From NCBI GenBank assembly GCA_036266155.1, contig DATANR010000095.1, positions 1 to 42,761 of the forward strand: DNA of 42,761 bases, read 5' to 3'. A model generated the notes under the pieces. That model saw only the letters and a list, made by a program, of their open reading frames with translations. It had not been told where the DNA came from and ran no database searches. The translations under genes and the position numbers were made by a program. This stretch comes from SIAJ01 sp036266155 (GTDB taxonomy: Bacteria > Planctomycetota > Planctomycetia > Gemmatales > Gemmataceae). This document shows, piece after piece, positions 33,505-42,110 of this stretch; positions within the stretch are counted from its first letter, which is position 1, and each line of letters starts with the position of its first letter.

Positions 33505-34262
33505 ACGTCCCACTCCCGGCCGTCCCATTCCACGACGCGGTTGAGCAGAATGGCGATGGCACGGGCAAACGAATTGAACAGGCCCTCGCCCTTCTCGGCC
33601 GACGCATATTGCGGGAAGCCGATGTGGCCCGGCACGCTGCGGTCGGGCATCACCCAGGCTCGATGGGCTGGCTCAAACGCCCGGCCGAAGGGGACGTCAG
33701 GCACGTGCTTCAAGTCGCCGACGACCAGGTGCGGAGCGAGCCGCATGATCATCGACGATTCCCATTCGCACGCATGGCCCATGCGGTCCTGCTTGAGGTC
33801 CGGCACCTCGCGCACCGGGTCGGCCCCGGCCGTCCAGTAGGTGACCGAGAGCAAGAGCAGGTCCTTGCGTTCGCGGTATTTTTGCCGCAATTCATACGTG
33901 GCCTGCTGGGCCGGCACGATGTTGCCGCCGTGGCCGTTGACGAAGACGATGCGCCGGAAGCCGTGCCGCAAAAAGTTCTCGGCCATGTCGCGGAGCAGAT
34001 CGAGATACGTCCGCGGCCCGGCCGACATGCTGCCGGGGAAATCGAGATGATGCTCCGAGTTGCCGAGCCATTGCAAGGGAGCGAACAGCACGCGGTCGGC
34101 GATTTCGATCTTGGCCCGCCGCAATACTTCGCCGAGCAACAAGCTATCGGTGAACACGGGCAGATGATGCCCATGCTGCTCGAGCGCCGCGATCGGGAAG
34201 ACAATCGGCGTATCGCGGTTGAGCGCTTTGACCGCGGGCCAGGGGAGTTCAAGAAGTTCCAT
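33501..34262 (-). CDS. Creatininase-family amidohydrolase
   Basis: The 253-residue protein fits the creatininase / creatinine amidohydrolase family, which hydrolyses amide bonds with two metal ions. The metal-binding group Glu28, His30 and Asp39 sits in ALEQHGHHLPVFTDS, and His111 in VNGHGGN. RMGHACEWESSMIM, in the second half, supplies the other conserved acidic residue. The family also includes enzymes acting on riboflavin intermediates and guanidine compounds, so creatinine itself is not implied. It starts at ATG 34262, 12 bases downstream of a long inverted repeat, and ends in an ATGA overlap with the MFS gene. Confidence 0.93.
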   Translation of the reverse strand: MELLELPWPAVKALNRDTPIVFPIAALEQHGHHLPVFTDSLLLGEVLRRAKIEIADRVLFAPLQWLGNSEHHLDFPGSMSAGPRTYLDLLRDMAENFLRHGFRRIVFVNGHGGNIVPAQQATYELRQKYRERKDLLLLSVTYWTAGADPVREVPDLKQDRMGHACEWESSMIMRLAPHLVVGDLKHVPDVPFGRAFEPAHRAWVMPDRSVPGHIGFPQYASAEKGEGLFNSFARAIAILLNRVVEWDGREWDV

Positions 34263-34273
34263 AGTTTTTAGGA

Positions 34274-34351
34274 GAAACCACGAAAGACACGAAAGACACG
34301 AAATTTGGACTTGGTTTCAAATTTCGTGTCTTTCGTGTCTTTCGTGGTTTC
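34274..34351. terminator. 33-bp perfect inverted repeat with 12-base loop
   Basis: The arms at 34274-34306 and 34319-34351 are exact reverse complements around a 12-base loop. Each arm contains a tandem GAAAGACAC unit. The right arm begins at the last base of the stop codon of the giant gene (minus strand), so the RNA hairpin would form immediately after that stop and before the creatininase-family gene. It is a strong candidate terminator or attenuator. Similar ACGAAAGACACGAAAG text is common in planctomycete intergenic DNA. Confidence 0.75.
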
Positions 34352-37300
34352 TAATGGCGGTGTTCGTGTCCGCCCTGGAAGAACGGATGTTTCTCGTTCC
34401 CCTTAGCGGAGATGTACGCGATCAGGTCGAGGATCTCTTCTTTCGTCAGTTTGTCGAGCAGGCCCTTCGGCATGAGCGACGTGGCTGACTTGGTCTTCTG
34501 ATCGATGTCGCCTTCCTTGATCAACACCGGCTCCGCCTTGGCGAGCGGGTTCTCGATCACCTTGTAGACGCCGTCTTTTTGTTCCAGGATCATGCCGGTG
34601 ATCTTCTTGCCGTTCGACAGGTCGAAGACCCACGATTGGTATTTCTCGTCGATCTTCAGCGACGGCTCCAGGATGTGCCGCAAAATCTCGGTCGGCTTGT
34701 CGATCTTCGGGTCGAGCTTGGTCAGGTCCTGACCGACTTCGAAACCGACGCCGTTGAGCTTGTGGCACGAGACGCAACTTGCGACGGTGAAGATCTGCTT
34801 GGCGGTCGCGAACGAGCGGCCGTCTTTCATTTTCTCGACTTCGCCGGCCAGATCGTCGAACTTCCATTCCTTGCGCGGCCGGTTGAACTTGAGCAGTTCG
34901 TCTTTCACCGGCAACGGGTTCTTGGCGAGATAACCCTCCGGGTCGGCCATGTAGCCTTCCAGGTCGGCGACTACATATAAGGCCCCGTACATGCGTCGCC
35001 AGTGGCCGGGGTAGGTGCAGACGTACGGATAGATGCCCGGCTCCTTCGGGGCCGTGTAGCTAAGCCGTTGCGCGTCGCGCGGCTGGAGCAGCTTGCTGCC
35101 GAGTAAGATCTTGTTCGACGTCGGGATGTAATTACGTTCGAGCGCTCCCGGCTGGGTCGCCTGAGCCTCGGCGGCAATGCCCACTTCCTCAAGCGCTCCG
35201 GGCCGCACAATGACAAAGTTGTGCGGCATGATGTCCGTGTTCTCGAACATGATCTCGACTGGCTTGCCAGCGAGCATGACGAGCCGATCCTTGTCAAAGA
35301 GCATCTGATCGGTCAGCGTCGACACGCGAATGACGCGCACGCCGATCTCACCCAATTCCTTGCGTGCCGCCTTACCCTCGTCGGCCGGCAGCAGAGCCGT
35401 TAAACCTTCGGCAAATTGCAGCGCGGCCAGGGCATCGTCCGACGTGCGCTCGGCGACCGGCAGGCCGCGAATGTAGGTCGTGATCGAGCCGAGCAGCGGC
35501 TTGGCCTCGTCCTTCGGCCACTCGCCCGCGGGGATGCGCAAGAGCGCCTGCACGGCGGCGGCACGTTCGGCGTTGTCCTTTACGAAGCGTGCGATCGATG
35601 TGAAGGTGGCCGCCTCCTTGCCGCGCACGCGGGTGAGGCCGAGCATGGCCGCCCGACGAACAATGCGCTCCGAGGATTCGGAGCCGAGCGTGAGCACGCT
35701 CTTTGGCGCAGGGGCCGGGTTCTTCGCCTTCTCGAATACCACGCTGCGGTTGCCGTCGAGCACCTTCATCGTGAAGTTGTTGAGCCGACTACCGAGGGCC
35801 CCGTCAACGCGGTTGTAAATCTCGATGCGCTCGATGGGGACCTCGCGGCCGAGATCGACCTCCCACCACGGATTATCTTCGCCCTCGTTCGAGTGCGTTT
35901 GGCCGCCGTCGTTGTAACTCGGGCTCTTATTGCCATCGACCGCACGACTCGCCACACCGCCATGCGACGTGCTCGACTGCGTGGCCTTCTTTTTCAAGGC
36001 GACGTTCTTGCCATCGCTGTAGACCTCGACTTCCGCAAGCGTCAGCGTTCGCTGCTTGCCGGGCAATTCAACCCGGACGAAGCGGCCCAAAGCGCCTCCG
36101 GCCTTTGGCTGCGTCGCGGCCAGCTCCGGTGGCAGGCCGTCGAGCAACGGCACGAGCTTCGGATAGAGGGCGAGCTTCTGGCCGATGTCGCGGATGAGCG
36201 GCATCGCGTGAACGAGATCTTTCAGGGTGCCGACCGACTTCGTCGCCAGTGCCCACGCTTTGTCCGGCGTCCCGTCCGCGGCGATCAACGCCGCGTAACC
36301 AAGTTCGCGCGTGATCGGGCTCTTGGCCGAAGTCGCGAGCGATTGTAGATCGTCGCGCACTGCGGCCAGCTCGGCCGGACGATCGGTGAGGATGCGGACG
36401 AGGTCGAAGGCGACAGCGTCGTCGGTGCTTTCCTTCGTGTCGTGCTCGCGAATGGCGTCGAGCAGCACCTTCATCTCGGTCTTTTTCTGCGCGGCCGCCA
36501 AGCCGACGAGGGCCTCACGCCGGAACTCATCGCGGACGCCCTTGCGGAAGAGCAGTTCCATGAACACGCCCGGCGAGCGCTTCATCTTGAGCAGGTCGTC
36601 GGTCGAGACGTTCTTGAGGAAGAAGCGCGCGCCGGCCGGAGTCGTGAACTGAATCGGTTTGCCGCTGGCGATCGCCTTCTTCACCTGCGGGTCGAGCGCC
36701 CGCATCGTTTCGCCGCGAACGAACGTGATGTACTCGTCCGTCGGCAGGCTCTCGGCGATCAGCGGGATTTCAATTGCTTCCGGCACATCGAAGAAGCTCG
36801 CGGCCCGCACGGCTTCGAGACGCACGCGCGGCGCTTCGTCGGCGGCGAGCGTCTTGAGCAAATCGAGCGCATCGGGCACGCGATCACGCCAGTAGCAGAG
36901 GACGTGCGTCGCCGCCGCGCGAACGTGCGCGTCCACTGACCCGAGTGTAAACTTCAGCAGGTCAACATTGACGACATTGTGTTGCTGATGCACCCAAAGG
37001 GCTTCGAGCCGATATTTTTCGAAATTGTGGTCGTTGCGTTCCAGATTGATGAGCCATTGACGCACGCCAGCGATCACATCGGCCGTTTTGCGTGCGCTCA
37101 GTTCGATGCGGACAAGTTGGCGGACGCGATCCTCCGGCGTCTTCAACAACTCGAGGAGCTTGTCAATCGGCTCGCCGTCGATCTTCGGCTGCTTCAACAG
37201 CGGCCGGCCCTCGGCGGTGACGCGGTAGATGCGGCCATGCACGCGGTCCCGGCTCGGATCGCGGAGGTTGTGCTGCATGTGGCCGATGATCGGGTTGTGC

Positions 37301-39348
37301 CAGTCGATGAAGTAGAGCGCGCCATCAGGGCCGACTTTCACGTCGGACGGTCGGAAATTCGGATCGGTCGACGACAGCATCGGCTCGACCTCGGTGCCGA
37401 CAAAACTCGCGCCCTTGTCACTGATCTTGTACTGCAGCAGGCCCTGGAAGCCGATCACGTTCGGCACGATGAGGTTGCCGTTCATCGAGTCGGGGAAGTG
37501 CCGGCTCGACAGGTACGTGATGCCGGGGCAGGGCCGCGTGCGCTGGTTGTAAACTTGCGGCGGCCGATTGTGCTTTTGCGGATAGTCGAGGTGGCCGGAG
37601 AACAGGGCCCCGTCGAAGGGGTTCGCGCCCGTGCCGTCAACCACGATGTCGCGGCCCCATTGATCGAAGACGTGCCCGTGCGGGTTGGCGAAGCCAAAGG
37701 TCACATAGGCTTCGACCTTCTGTGCCCGCGGCTCATAGCGGAACACGCCCGCGTTCGCCATGCGCAGAGGCGAGTTAAACGGCGTCTCGATTTGCGAATG
37801 GTGGAACGTCCCCTCCTGGAAATAGAGAGCCCCGCCTGGATCGAGAGCAAAGCTGTTCGACGTGTGATGCGTGTCGGCCGAGTCGATGCCGCTAATGACC
37901 GTCGTCCGCACGTCGGCCTTGTCGTCGCCGTTCGTGTCCTTGAGGAAGATCACGTCCGGGGCCTGCGCGACGAGGACGCCGCCGTTGTAGAATTCGAATC
38001 CGGTCGGGTTGTGCAGGTGGTCCGCGAAGACGGTCACCTTGTCCGCTTTACCGTCGCCATCGGTGTCTTCGAAGATCAGGATCTTGTCGTTCATCTCCTC
38101 CGTCGGCTTCCAGTGCGGATACGACGGCCAGACGGCGACCCACAGCCGGCCCTTCGTGTCCCACGCCATTTGCACGGGCTTGGCGAGCTCGGGCCAATCC
38201 TTCTCGGACGCGAACAGGTTGACCTTCAGCCCCTTGGCGACGGTCATGCTCTTGATGGCATCGGCCCCGTCGAGAAAGATGTGCTGCCCCTGCGGGCCGG
38301 CACCCGGCTTGTTGGTCGGCACCGGGATGAACGGCGGCAGATTGTCGTCCTTCACGACGAACTGCTCGCCGGTCGCCGCGGCCCAAACCGCCTTGTCGCG
38401 GTTGGCGGTCATGACGTCGAGGACTTCCATCTCGCGCTGGGCGACCTCGCGATTGGTCTGCCCGCCGACGAACTTCAAATCGGCACGGCCGCCATAGATC
38501 GAGTAGCCGTCGGTCGTGCGATAGCGCTCGAACCAGTAGAAGTTCTTGTCCTTGACGGCCTGGCGCACGCGGTCGAGCGTCGAGGTCTCACGAGCCACGT
38601 CGGTGCTGAAGAGCGCCTTGTCGATCTCCTTCGCGAGCAGCTCGTTGCCCTTGGTCGTCATGTGGATGCCGTTGATCGTCAACGGCTCGGTCGCCTTCGC
38701 ATAGAGGGCCTGCGTCGGATTGAAGAGATCGACGAACGGGACGTTGTTCGCCTTGGCGACCTCAGCCATTGCCGCCGTGTAGAGCGCGAGCCGCTTGTTG
38801 TTCTCGACGCCGTCCGGCAAGCTCGGGTCCTTGAGGTTCTCGTGTGCGATCGGCGAGAAGAGCACGACGCGGGCGTTCGACTGGCCGTTGTATTTTTGAC
38901 TTGTCGTGTGCTTGATAAACGATGTCAGGTCCGCTTTGAATTTGTCGAGCCCCGCCTCGCCGCCGTACGACTCGTTGTAACCGAAGAAGGCGAACACCAT
39001 CTCGGCGCCGACCTTCTTAAGCCACTGGTCGCCGCTGCCAAAGTTGGCGCTGCGCAGCCGCTTGTTGGCGTCGGGCGTGGCGGTGTAGCCGCCGACCTCG
39101 TCACCGGAGAAGCCGAGGTTGCGGAACACGAGATCGAGCTTCGGGAAGCGCGTGTGCAAATACGCTTCGAGCCAGCCGTCGTGCTGCATGCGATCGGCCA
39201 GCGTGTTGCCAATGAGCGCGACATGCTCGCCCTTCTTCAACTCGAACGGCTCAGCCGCCTGGCCGAGCGTTGCAATGAAGAGCAGGGCGGTGACAACGAG
39301 AGACCAGCGAGAGAGAAGGGGCATCATGGCCCCGCGCGGGGAGTGCAT
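34351..39348 (-). CDS. Giant secreted protein: SGNH, propeller, HEAT, discoidin, cupredoxin and cytochrome c
   Basis: The protein has 1665 residues from ATG 39348; ATGs at 39327 and 39324 are alternatives. A signal peptide ends near GQAAEPF. The order is: an SGNH-like domain (about 40-260) with IGNTLADR in place of the usual GDS motif and NGIHMTTKGN; a PVC-type dehydrogenase-like beta-propeller (about 360-720) with FEDTDGDGKADKVTVFAD and PSDVKVGPDGALYFIDWHNP; HEAT-like helices (720-1080); and a discoidin-like domain (about 1087-1215, ASRAVDGNKSPSYNDGG and WWEVDLG). A second helical part follows, then an azurin-like cupredoxin (His1376, Cys1444, His1449, Met1453). A C-terminal cytochrome c domain carries CVSCH at 1525-1529, after which KSATSLMPKGLLDKLT would supply the axial Met. 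It should pass electrons between copper, haem and an unknown substrate in the periplasm. Confidence 0.93.
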   Translation of the reverse strand: MHSPRGAMMPLLSRWSLVVTALLFIATLGQAAEPFELKKGEHVALIGNTLADRMQHDGWLEAYLHTRFPKLDLVFRNLGFSGDEVGGYTATPDANKRLRSANFGSGDQWLKKVGAEMVFAFFGYNESYGGEAGLDKFKADLTSFIKHTTSQKYNGQSNARVVLFSPIAHENLKDPSLPDGVENNKRLALYTAAMAEVAKANNVPFVDLFNPTQALYAKATEPLTINGIHMTTKGNELLAKEIDKALFSTDVARETSTLDRVRQAVKDKNFYWFERYRTTDGYSIYGGRADLKFVGGQTNREVAQREMEVLDVMTANRDKAVWAAATGEQFVVKDDNLPPFIPVPTNKPGAGPQGQHIFLDGADAIKSMTVAKGLKVNLFASEKDWPELAKPVQMAWDTKGRLWVAVWPSYPHWKPTEEMNDKILIFEDTDGDGKADKVTVFADHLHNPTGFEFYNGGVLVAQAPDVIFLKDTNGDDKADVRTTVISGIDSADTHHTSNSFALDPGGALYFQEGTFHHSQIETPFNSPLRMANAGVFRYEPRAQKVEAYVTFGFANPHGHVFDQWGRDIVVDGTGANPFDGALFSGHLDYPQKHNRPPQVYNQRTRPCPGITYLSSRHFPDSMNGNLIVPNVIGFQGLLQYKISDKGASFVGTEVEPMLSSTDPNFRPSDVKVGPDGALYFIDWHNPIIGHMQHNLRDPSRDRVHGRIYRVTAEGRPLLKQPKIDGEPIDKLLELLKTPEDRVRQLVRIELSARKTADVIAGVRQWLINLERNDHNFEKYRLEALWVHQQHNVVNVDLLKFTLGSVDAHVRAAATHVLCYWRDRVPDALDLLKTLAADEAPRVRLEAVRAASFFDVPEAIEIPLIAESLPTDEYITFVRGETMRALDPQVKKAIASGKPIQFTTPAGARFFLKNVSTDDLLKMKRSPGVFMELLFRKGVRDEFRREALVGLAAAQKKTEMKVLLDAIREHDTKESTDDAVAFDLVRILTDRPAELAAVRDDLQSLATSAKSPITRELGYAALIAADGTPDKAWALATKSVGTLKDLVHAMPLIRDIGQKLALYPKLVPLLDGLPPELAATQPKAGGALGRFVRVELPGKQRTLTLAEVEVYSDGKNVALKKKATQSSTSHGGVASRAVDGNKSPSYNDGGQTHSNEGEDNPWWEVDLGREVPIERIEIYNRVDGALGSRLNNFTMKVLDGNRSVVFEKAKNPAPAPKSVLTLGSESSERIVRRAAMLGLTRVRGKEAATFTSIARFVKDNAERAAAVQALLRIPAGEWPKDEAKPLLGSITTYIRGLPVAERTSDDALAALQFAEGLTALLPADEGKAARKELGEIGVRVIRVSTLTDQMLFDKDRLVMLAGKPVEIMFENTDIMPHNFVIVRPGALEEVGIAAEAQATQPGALERNYIPTSNKILLGSKLLQPRDAQRLSYTAPKEPGIYPYVCTYPGHWRRMYGALYVVADLEGYMADPEGYLAKNPLPVKDELLKFNRPRKEWKFDDLAGEVEKMKDGRSFATAKQIFTVASCVSCHKLNGVGFEVGQDLTKLDPKIDKPTEILRHILEPSLKIDEKYQSWVFDLSNGKKITGMILEQKDGVYKVIENPLAKAEPVLIKEGDIDQKTKSATSLMPKGLLDKLTKEEILDLIAYISAKGNEKHPFFQGGHEHRH

Positions 39349-39410
39349 CGTGAGAGGTCCGGGTGATCGGGAAGCGTGGCTGGGTAGGCGCAGGGAATTG
39401 TATTTCGTGG

Positions 39411-39431
39411 GGACAGGTTTCCAACCTGTCC
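39411..39431. repeat. Hairpin GGACAGGTT-TCC-AACCTGTCC
   Basis: Two 9-base arms are exact complements around the 3-base centre TCC. It lies upstream of the giant gene's start codon, in the 5' leader or promoter region. The design matches the other 3-nt-centre palindromes in the window, and this type of text recurs in planctomycete genomes as I recall it. Confidence 0.6.
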
Positions 39432-39604
39432 GGACACGGGTGCACCTCTGCCGCCCGTAGCGACTTCGTTCAAAGCCTTGCAGGCCGCTTAGTCTGCTCC
39501 ACAATAATCGAGCTCGGGGACATCACTCACCAGTCAACGACCCAGATTTCGTCCGTGAAGGCGGCGCCATCGACGCCGGCGCCGACACAACGATGGCTGC
39601 TGAA

Positions 39605-41173
39605 TTAAATCTCGGGCAACTGACCGCCCAGGGCCGCACTGAGGTGGCGAATCGCATTGCTCCAGATTCGGCGCACATGGCGATCGCTGACCTGGAGCAA
39701 CACGGCAATATCCATTTGCGACCAGCCGTGGTAGAAGGTGAGTCCAACCACTTCGCGCTCGTCAACGGGGAGTTGTTCGACAGCTAGATGAAGTGCCGCC
39801 CAGCGATCCAGGTTCGGATCCGATGACGCCGGTATGCCTTGCAAACCCGGACCATCACCGGCGTGGATCGCATTGTCGGTGGGTGGACGCCGTTTGACAG
39901 TGCGGATCATGTCGAGCAGTTCGCGGCGCATCTGTACGGCGGCGAAGTTGTAGAATGAACGTGTCGACTCCGGGCGAACGTCCTTCAAGCTGTTGAGTAG
40001 GCGTATCATCGCCAACTGCAAGATATCGTCGACATCAGTACGCTGCCCGGGGAAATGCCCGACCATTTTCTTCGCAAGGTTGGCTAACCGATTTAGGATT
40101 GGTTGGACGTGGTCATGGGTCCTCGCCGGAATCGCTCTCGCCACCGAATCCGAACTCTGAATCGCCGTTGGACCTCGCTCACCCTGCTCGCTTATGCCTG
40201 CAAACTGATTGATTAGGACTGCCGAGCTCAATCCGTCGGAGTTGAGTTCGTCCGCGGTTACGACGTCCAAGCGGTCCAATGCGCCTTGATTGATCGCATT
40301 CACCAAGTCTCCTGTCTTGTCCCCGGGCACCTCGAGAATTAGTTTCACGCTTCCGCGCGTAATCGTGACAGTACGGACAAATTTGGTCTTGAGTAGTTCT
40401 CCTACGGCGGTCAAAACTCTTTCGGTATCTTCGTCACCAAACGAGTCCAGGTCTCGATCAATTGTTAACACAACCTGTCCAGTATTTTGAACCGCCAGAG
40501 GAGCACTAGACTCCGGCGTCGAGACAACTTTTGGCTCATGAGCCTCAGGTTCAACCGCCCGCGTGGTCAGGTAACGGATCAATGGGTCAAACTCGGCCGC
40601 GCGATCTACTTCATTGCCCGCGACAAATACGCGAATGTTTTCGGGCGGGATTGTGGTGCACTCAAGAGCGAATTCCACAGGATGACCTTTGCGCTTTTGG
40701 CCTGCGTTTGACCTCCGCACGCAATGGCGAAAAAGGGATTGCCCATCCGCGTCGCAACCAAAAATGTCCGTTAGCCACCGGGTATTCTTACTGATCGCCA
40801 TGTCAAGAGAAGCCGCCAGGGTATTGGCAGTACCCTGGAAAGTCGGCACGGGCAGATTCTGCGCTCCGTTTGACCGCCGCGCCCATGACGCCCACTGCGC
40901 AAGGAAAACTGCCATCGCTTGCACCCCCCGGGTCCATTGGAACGACCCGACCGATGGGGCTGATGCTCCCTCATCCTTCCCGCGCACGGCAATCTTCTCC
41001 CCACTTCGATTCGAGTGCCGAAACGCAGACCGGATCAATTCCGGCTCGGGTCCAGGGGAGAAGTAGAGGTCAATACCTGGGATTGGGGCGGTCGCCATCG
41101 TGTTTTCTTTCGGTCTGAGGGACCCAAGGCTGATTTTTTCGCTGGCCCGTCCAATCGTGCGGCTTGAATCCAT
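39605..41173 (-). CDS. ECF-type sigma factor fused to a long N-terminal region with an adaptor-like domain
   Basis: The protein has 522 residues from ATG 41173; ATG 41098 is an alternative that removes 25 residues. Residues 1-225 are unrecognised (GIDLYFSPGPEPE onwards). Residues about 233-310 form a small alpha/beta domain: VVLTIDRDLDSFGDEDTERV, then TITRGSVKLILEVP and LDRLDVVTADEL. I recall this pattern, with its RGSV-x-L-x-LE core, from adaptor-like domains in planctomycete proteins linked to NTPases, proteases and sigma factors. Residues about 345-520 are an ECF-type sigma-70 factor: region 2 DDILQLAMIRLLNSL and RSFYNFAAVQMRRELLDMIR, and region 4 QLPVDEREVVGLTFYHGWSQMDIAVLLQVSDRHVRRIW. 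The usual ECF factor is about 180 residues, so the N-terminal addition is large. It is probably a signal-receiving domain. Confidence 0.82.
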   Translation of the reverse strand: MDSSRTIGRASEKISLGSLRPKENTMATAPIPGIDLYFSPGPEPELIRSAFRHSNRSGEKIAVRGKDEGASAPSVGSFQWTRGVQAMAVFLAQWASWARRSNGAQNLPVPTFQGTANTLAASLDMAISKNTRWLTDIFGCDADGQSLFRHCVRRSNAGQKRKGHPVEFALECTTIPPENIRVFVAGNEVDRAAEFDPLIRYLTTRAVEPEAHEPKVVSTPESSAPLAVQNTGQVVLTIDRDLDSFGDEDTERVLTAVGELLKTKFVRTVTITRGSVKLILEVPGDKTGDLVNAINQGALDRLDVVTADELNSDGLSSAVLINQFAGISEQGERGPTAIQSSDSVARAIPARTHDHVQPILNRLANLAKKMVGHFPGQRTDVDDILQLAMIRLLNSLKDVRPESTRSFYNFAAVQMRRELLDMIRTVKRRPPTDNAIHAGDGPGLQGIPASSDPNLDRWAALHLAVEQLPVDEREVVGLTFYHGWSQMDIAVLLQVSDRHVRRIWSNAIRHLSAALGGQLPEI

Positions 41174-41584
41174 TTCCGAATTCTCGGCAGGAGGTGGCAG
41201 GATTCAGAACGGTTACAACCAATCTCGGGTCCAATGCTCAAGCGGACAAAGACCGGCAAGTGATCGGCCAGACGTAGAGGCCGAAACCAAATGCTCGTGC
41301 AAATGGCACTGTCGTTCTATGAACTCGACCGGACAGCCGGTTTTCGCTAACCGGTTCGCCGGCAGAGTCGGGCTGTAATTCACTCTTGCAGTGATCGAAT
41401 AAGTCTGGTTGAAGGTGCTTCTTCTAAACAGTGGCCGGTCAGCAGCCGGTCATTCGCGCCTTCGGTCCCATTCTGTCTTCGGTTGTTACCCGTGTGCAGC
41501 AGTGCCGGCTTGAGTATTAGACCGACCCGCGTCTGCAAATGCTGACCGGGAAACCGTGCTGTGCTGACCGGCGCTGCTAGGTAG
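41174..41584. other. Gene-free stretch upstream of the cassette-like genes
   Basis: I see no gene or RNA in these roughly 410 bases. The left part may hold the promoter of the sigma-factor gene. A hairpin with arms AGCCGGTT and AACCGGTT (7 of 8 paired) lies near 41335-41356. The right part carries copies of GCTGACCGG in both orientations. Confidence 0.5.
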
Positions 41585-41624
41585 GCCGACCGGCCAGTGC
41601 ACACGCTGACCGGCGCCGGTCAGC
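41435..41624. repeat. Multiple GCTGACCGG motifs in both orientations
   Basis: Full GCTGACCGG copies lie at 41541-41549, 41563-41571 and 41605-41613 on the plus strand, and at 41435-41443 and 41616-41624 on the minus strand. A partial minus-strand copy is at 41445-41452. The last pair forms a perfect 20-base palindrome (41605-41624). Spacings are irregular (22, 42 and 11 bases between the later copies). They could be operator sites for a regulator or parts of attC-like hairpins. Confidence 0.6.
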
Positions 41625-41641
41625 TTACACACCTGTTCGGC
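41585..41641 (+). other. attC-like hairpin preceding the first cassette gene (weak)
   Basis: GCCGACC (41585-41591) and GTTCGGC (41635-41641) pair at six of seven positions and flank a long stem centred on the perfect 20-base palindrome 41605-41624. The total of 57 bases is close to the minimum for attC sites. The core GTTCGGC differs from the consensus GTTRRRY at one position, and the spacers are not symmetrical, so the call is tentative. If right, it is the recombination site before the 93-residue gene. Confidence 0.35.
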
Positions 41642-41669
41642 AACCATTACCTTTGAAAGGCGAGCTCAC

Positions 41670-41951
41670 ATGGCCTGGAACAAATTAACGATCAATGCCT
41701 CTGCGGATGTCAAAGATTTCTTATCTGGCAGAAAGCCAGAAGATGTGATCATCGTTTGGCCAGACGGCGACTTTCGCGTTTTCTACAAGGATGTTCCAGC
41801 GAATGCTGGAACAACATGGGCTTTGTCAACACTGCCTTCAGACGTAGATGTGAAAGCCCTACTCGATCAGCTCGCGCTTGGTGGCGAAGATGGCCGAACA
41901 AAAGTCGTTGGGCATCCTCAACAGGGATATCGAATTTTTGTTTGCAGTTAG
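41670..41951 (+). CDS. Small protein of unknown function, putative integron cassette gene
   Basis: The 93-residue protein is soluble, slightly acidic and has no signal or membrane segment. It starts MAWNKLTINASADVKDFLSG and ends YRIFVCS. No family is recognised. AAAGGCGAG lies 7 bases before the ATG. It stops 8 bases before the R'' box of the attC-like element at 41959-42055 and begins 29 bases after the weak attC-like element on its left. These distances and the orientation are those of a gene in an integron cassette. Such genes usually lack their own promoter. Confidence 0.65.
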   Translation: MAWNKLTINASADVKDFLSGRKPEDVIIVWPDGDFRVFYKDVPANAGTTWALSTLPSDVDVKALLDQLALGGEDGRTKVVGHPQQGYRIFVCS

Positions 41952-41958
41952 CTCATGT

Positions 41959-42055
41959 GCTGAACCATGACGTTGCACCTGACCGGGCCGCTATTCTGGT
42001 TTGCTCGACACCACGCCGTTGCAGGCGGCCCTGCAGGTGAACGCAGTCGTTAGGC
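41959..42055 (+). other. Integron attC-like recombination site
   Basis: R'' GCTGAAC (41959-41965) pairs with R' GTTAGGC (42049-42055), which fits the core GTTRRRY: five Watson-Crick pairs, one G-T pair and one mismatch. Spacers of 5 bases (41966-41970 and 42044-42048) follow on each side. The L stem pairs CGTT with AACG and CACCTG with CAGGTG, with an extrahelical G at 41975 on the L'' side only. An inner stem pairs GGGCCGC (41985-41991) with GCGGCCC (42025-42031). The 97-base length is in the attC range. Recombination would cut between G42049 and T42050. Confidence 0.7.
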
Positions 42056-42110
42056 CTGAGGAGCCGCTGCCTCTCGCCTGACTTACTCTTTCAGCGGTTG
42101 GGAGACGCTA

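Noticed and set aside
36979..39366. Plus-strand frame of about 795 residues opposite the giant fusion gene
   Set aside because: It is antisense to a protein with clear haem and copper motifs; its sequence is Arg/Val/Asp-rich without domains.
39348..39504. Longer start of the giant fusion protein upstream of 39348
   Set aside because: The extra residues precede a good signal peptide, include the hairpin at 39411-39431 and are not protein-like.
41174..41670. CRISPR array suggested by repeated GCTGACCGG
   Set aside because: The copies are only 9 bases, irregularly spaced and in both orientations; there are no unique spacers of constant length and no cas genes.
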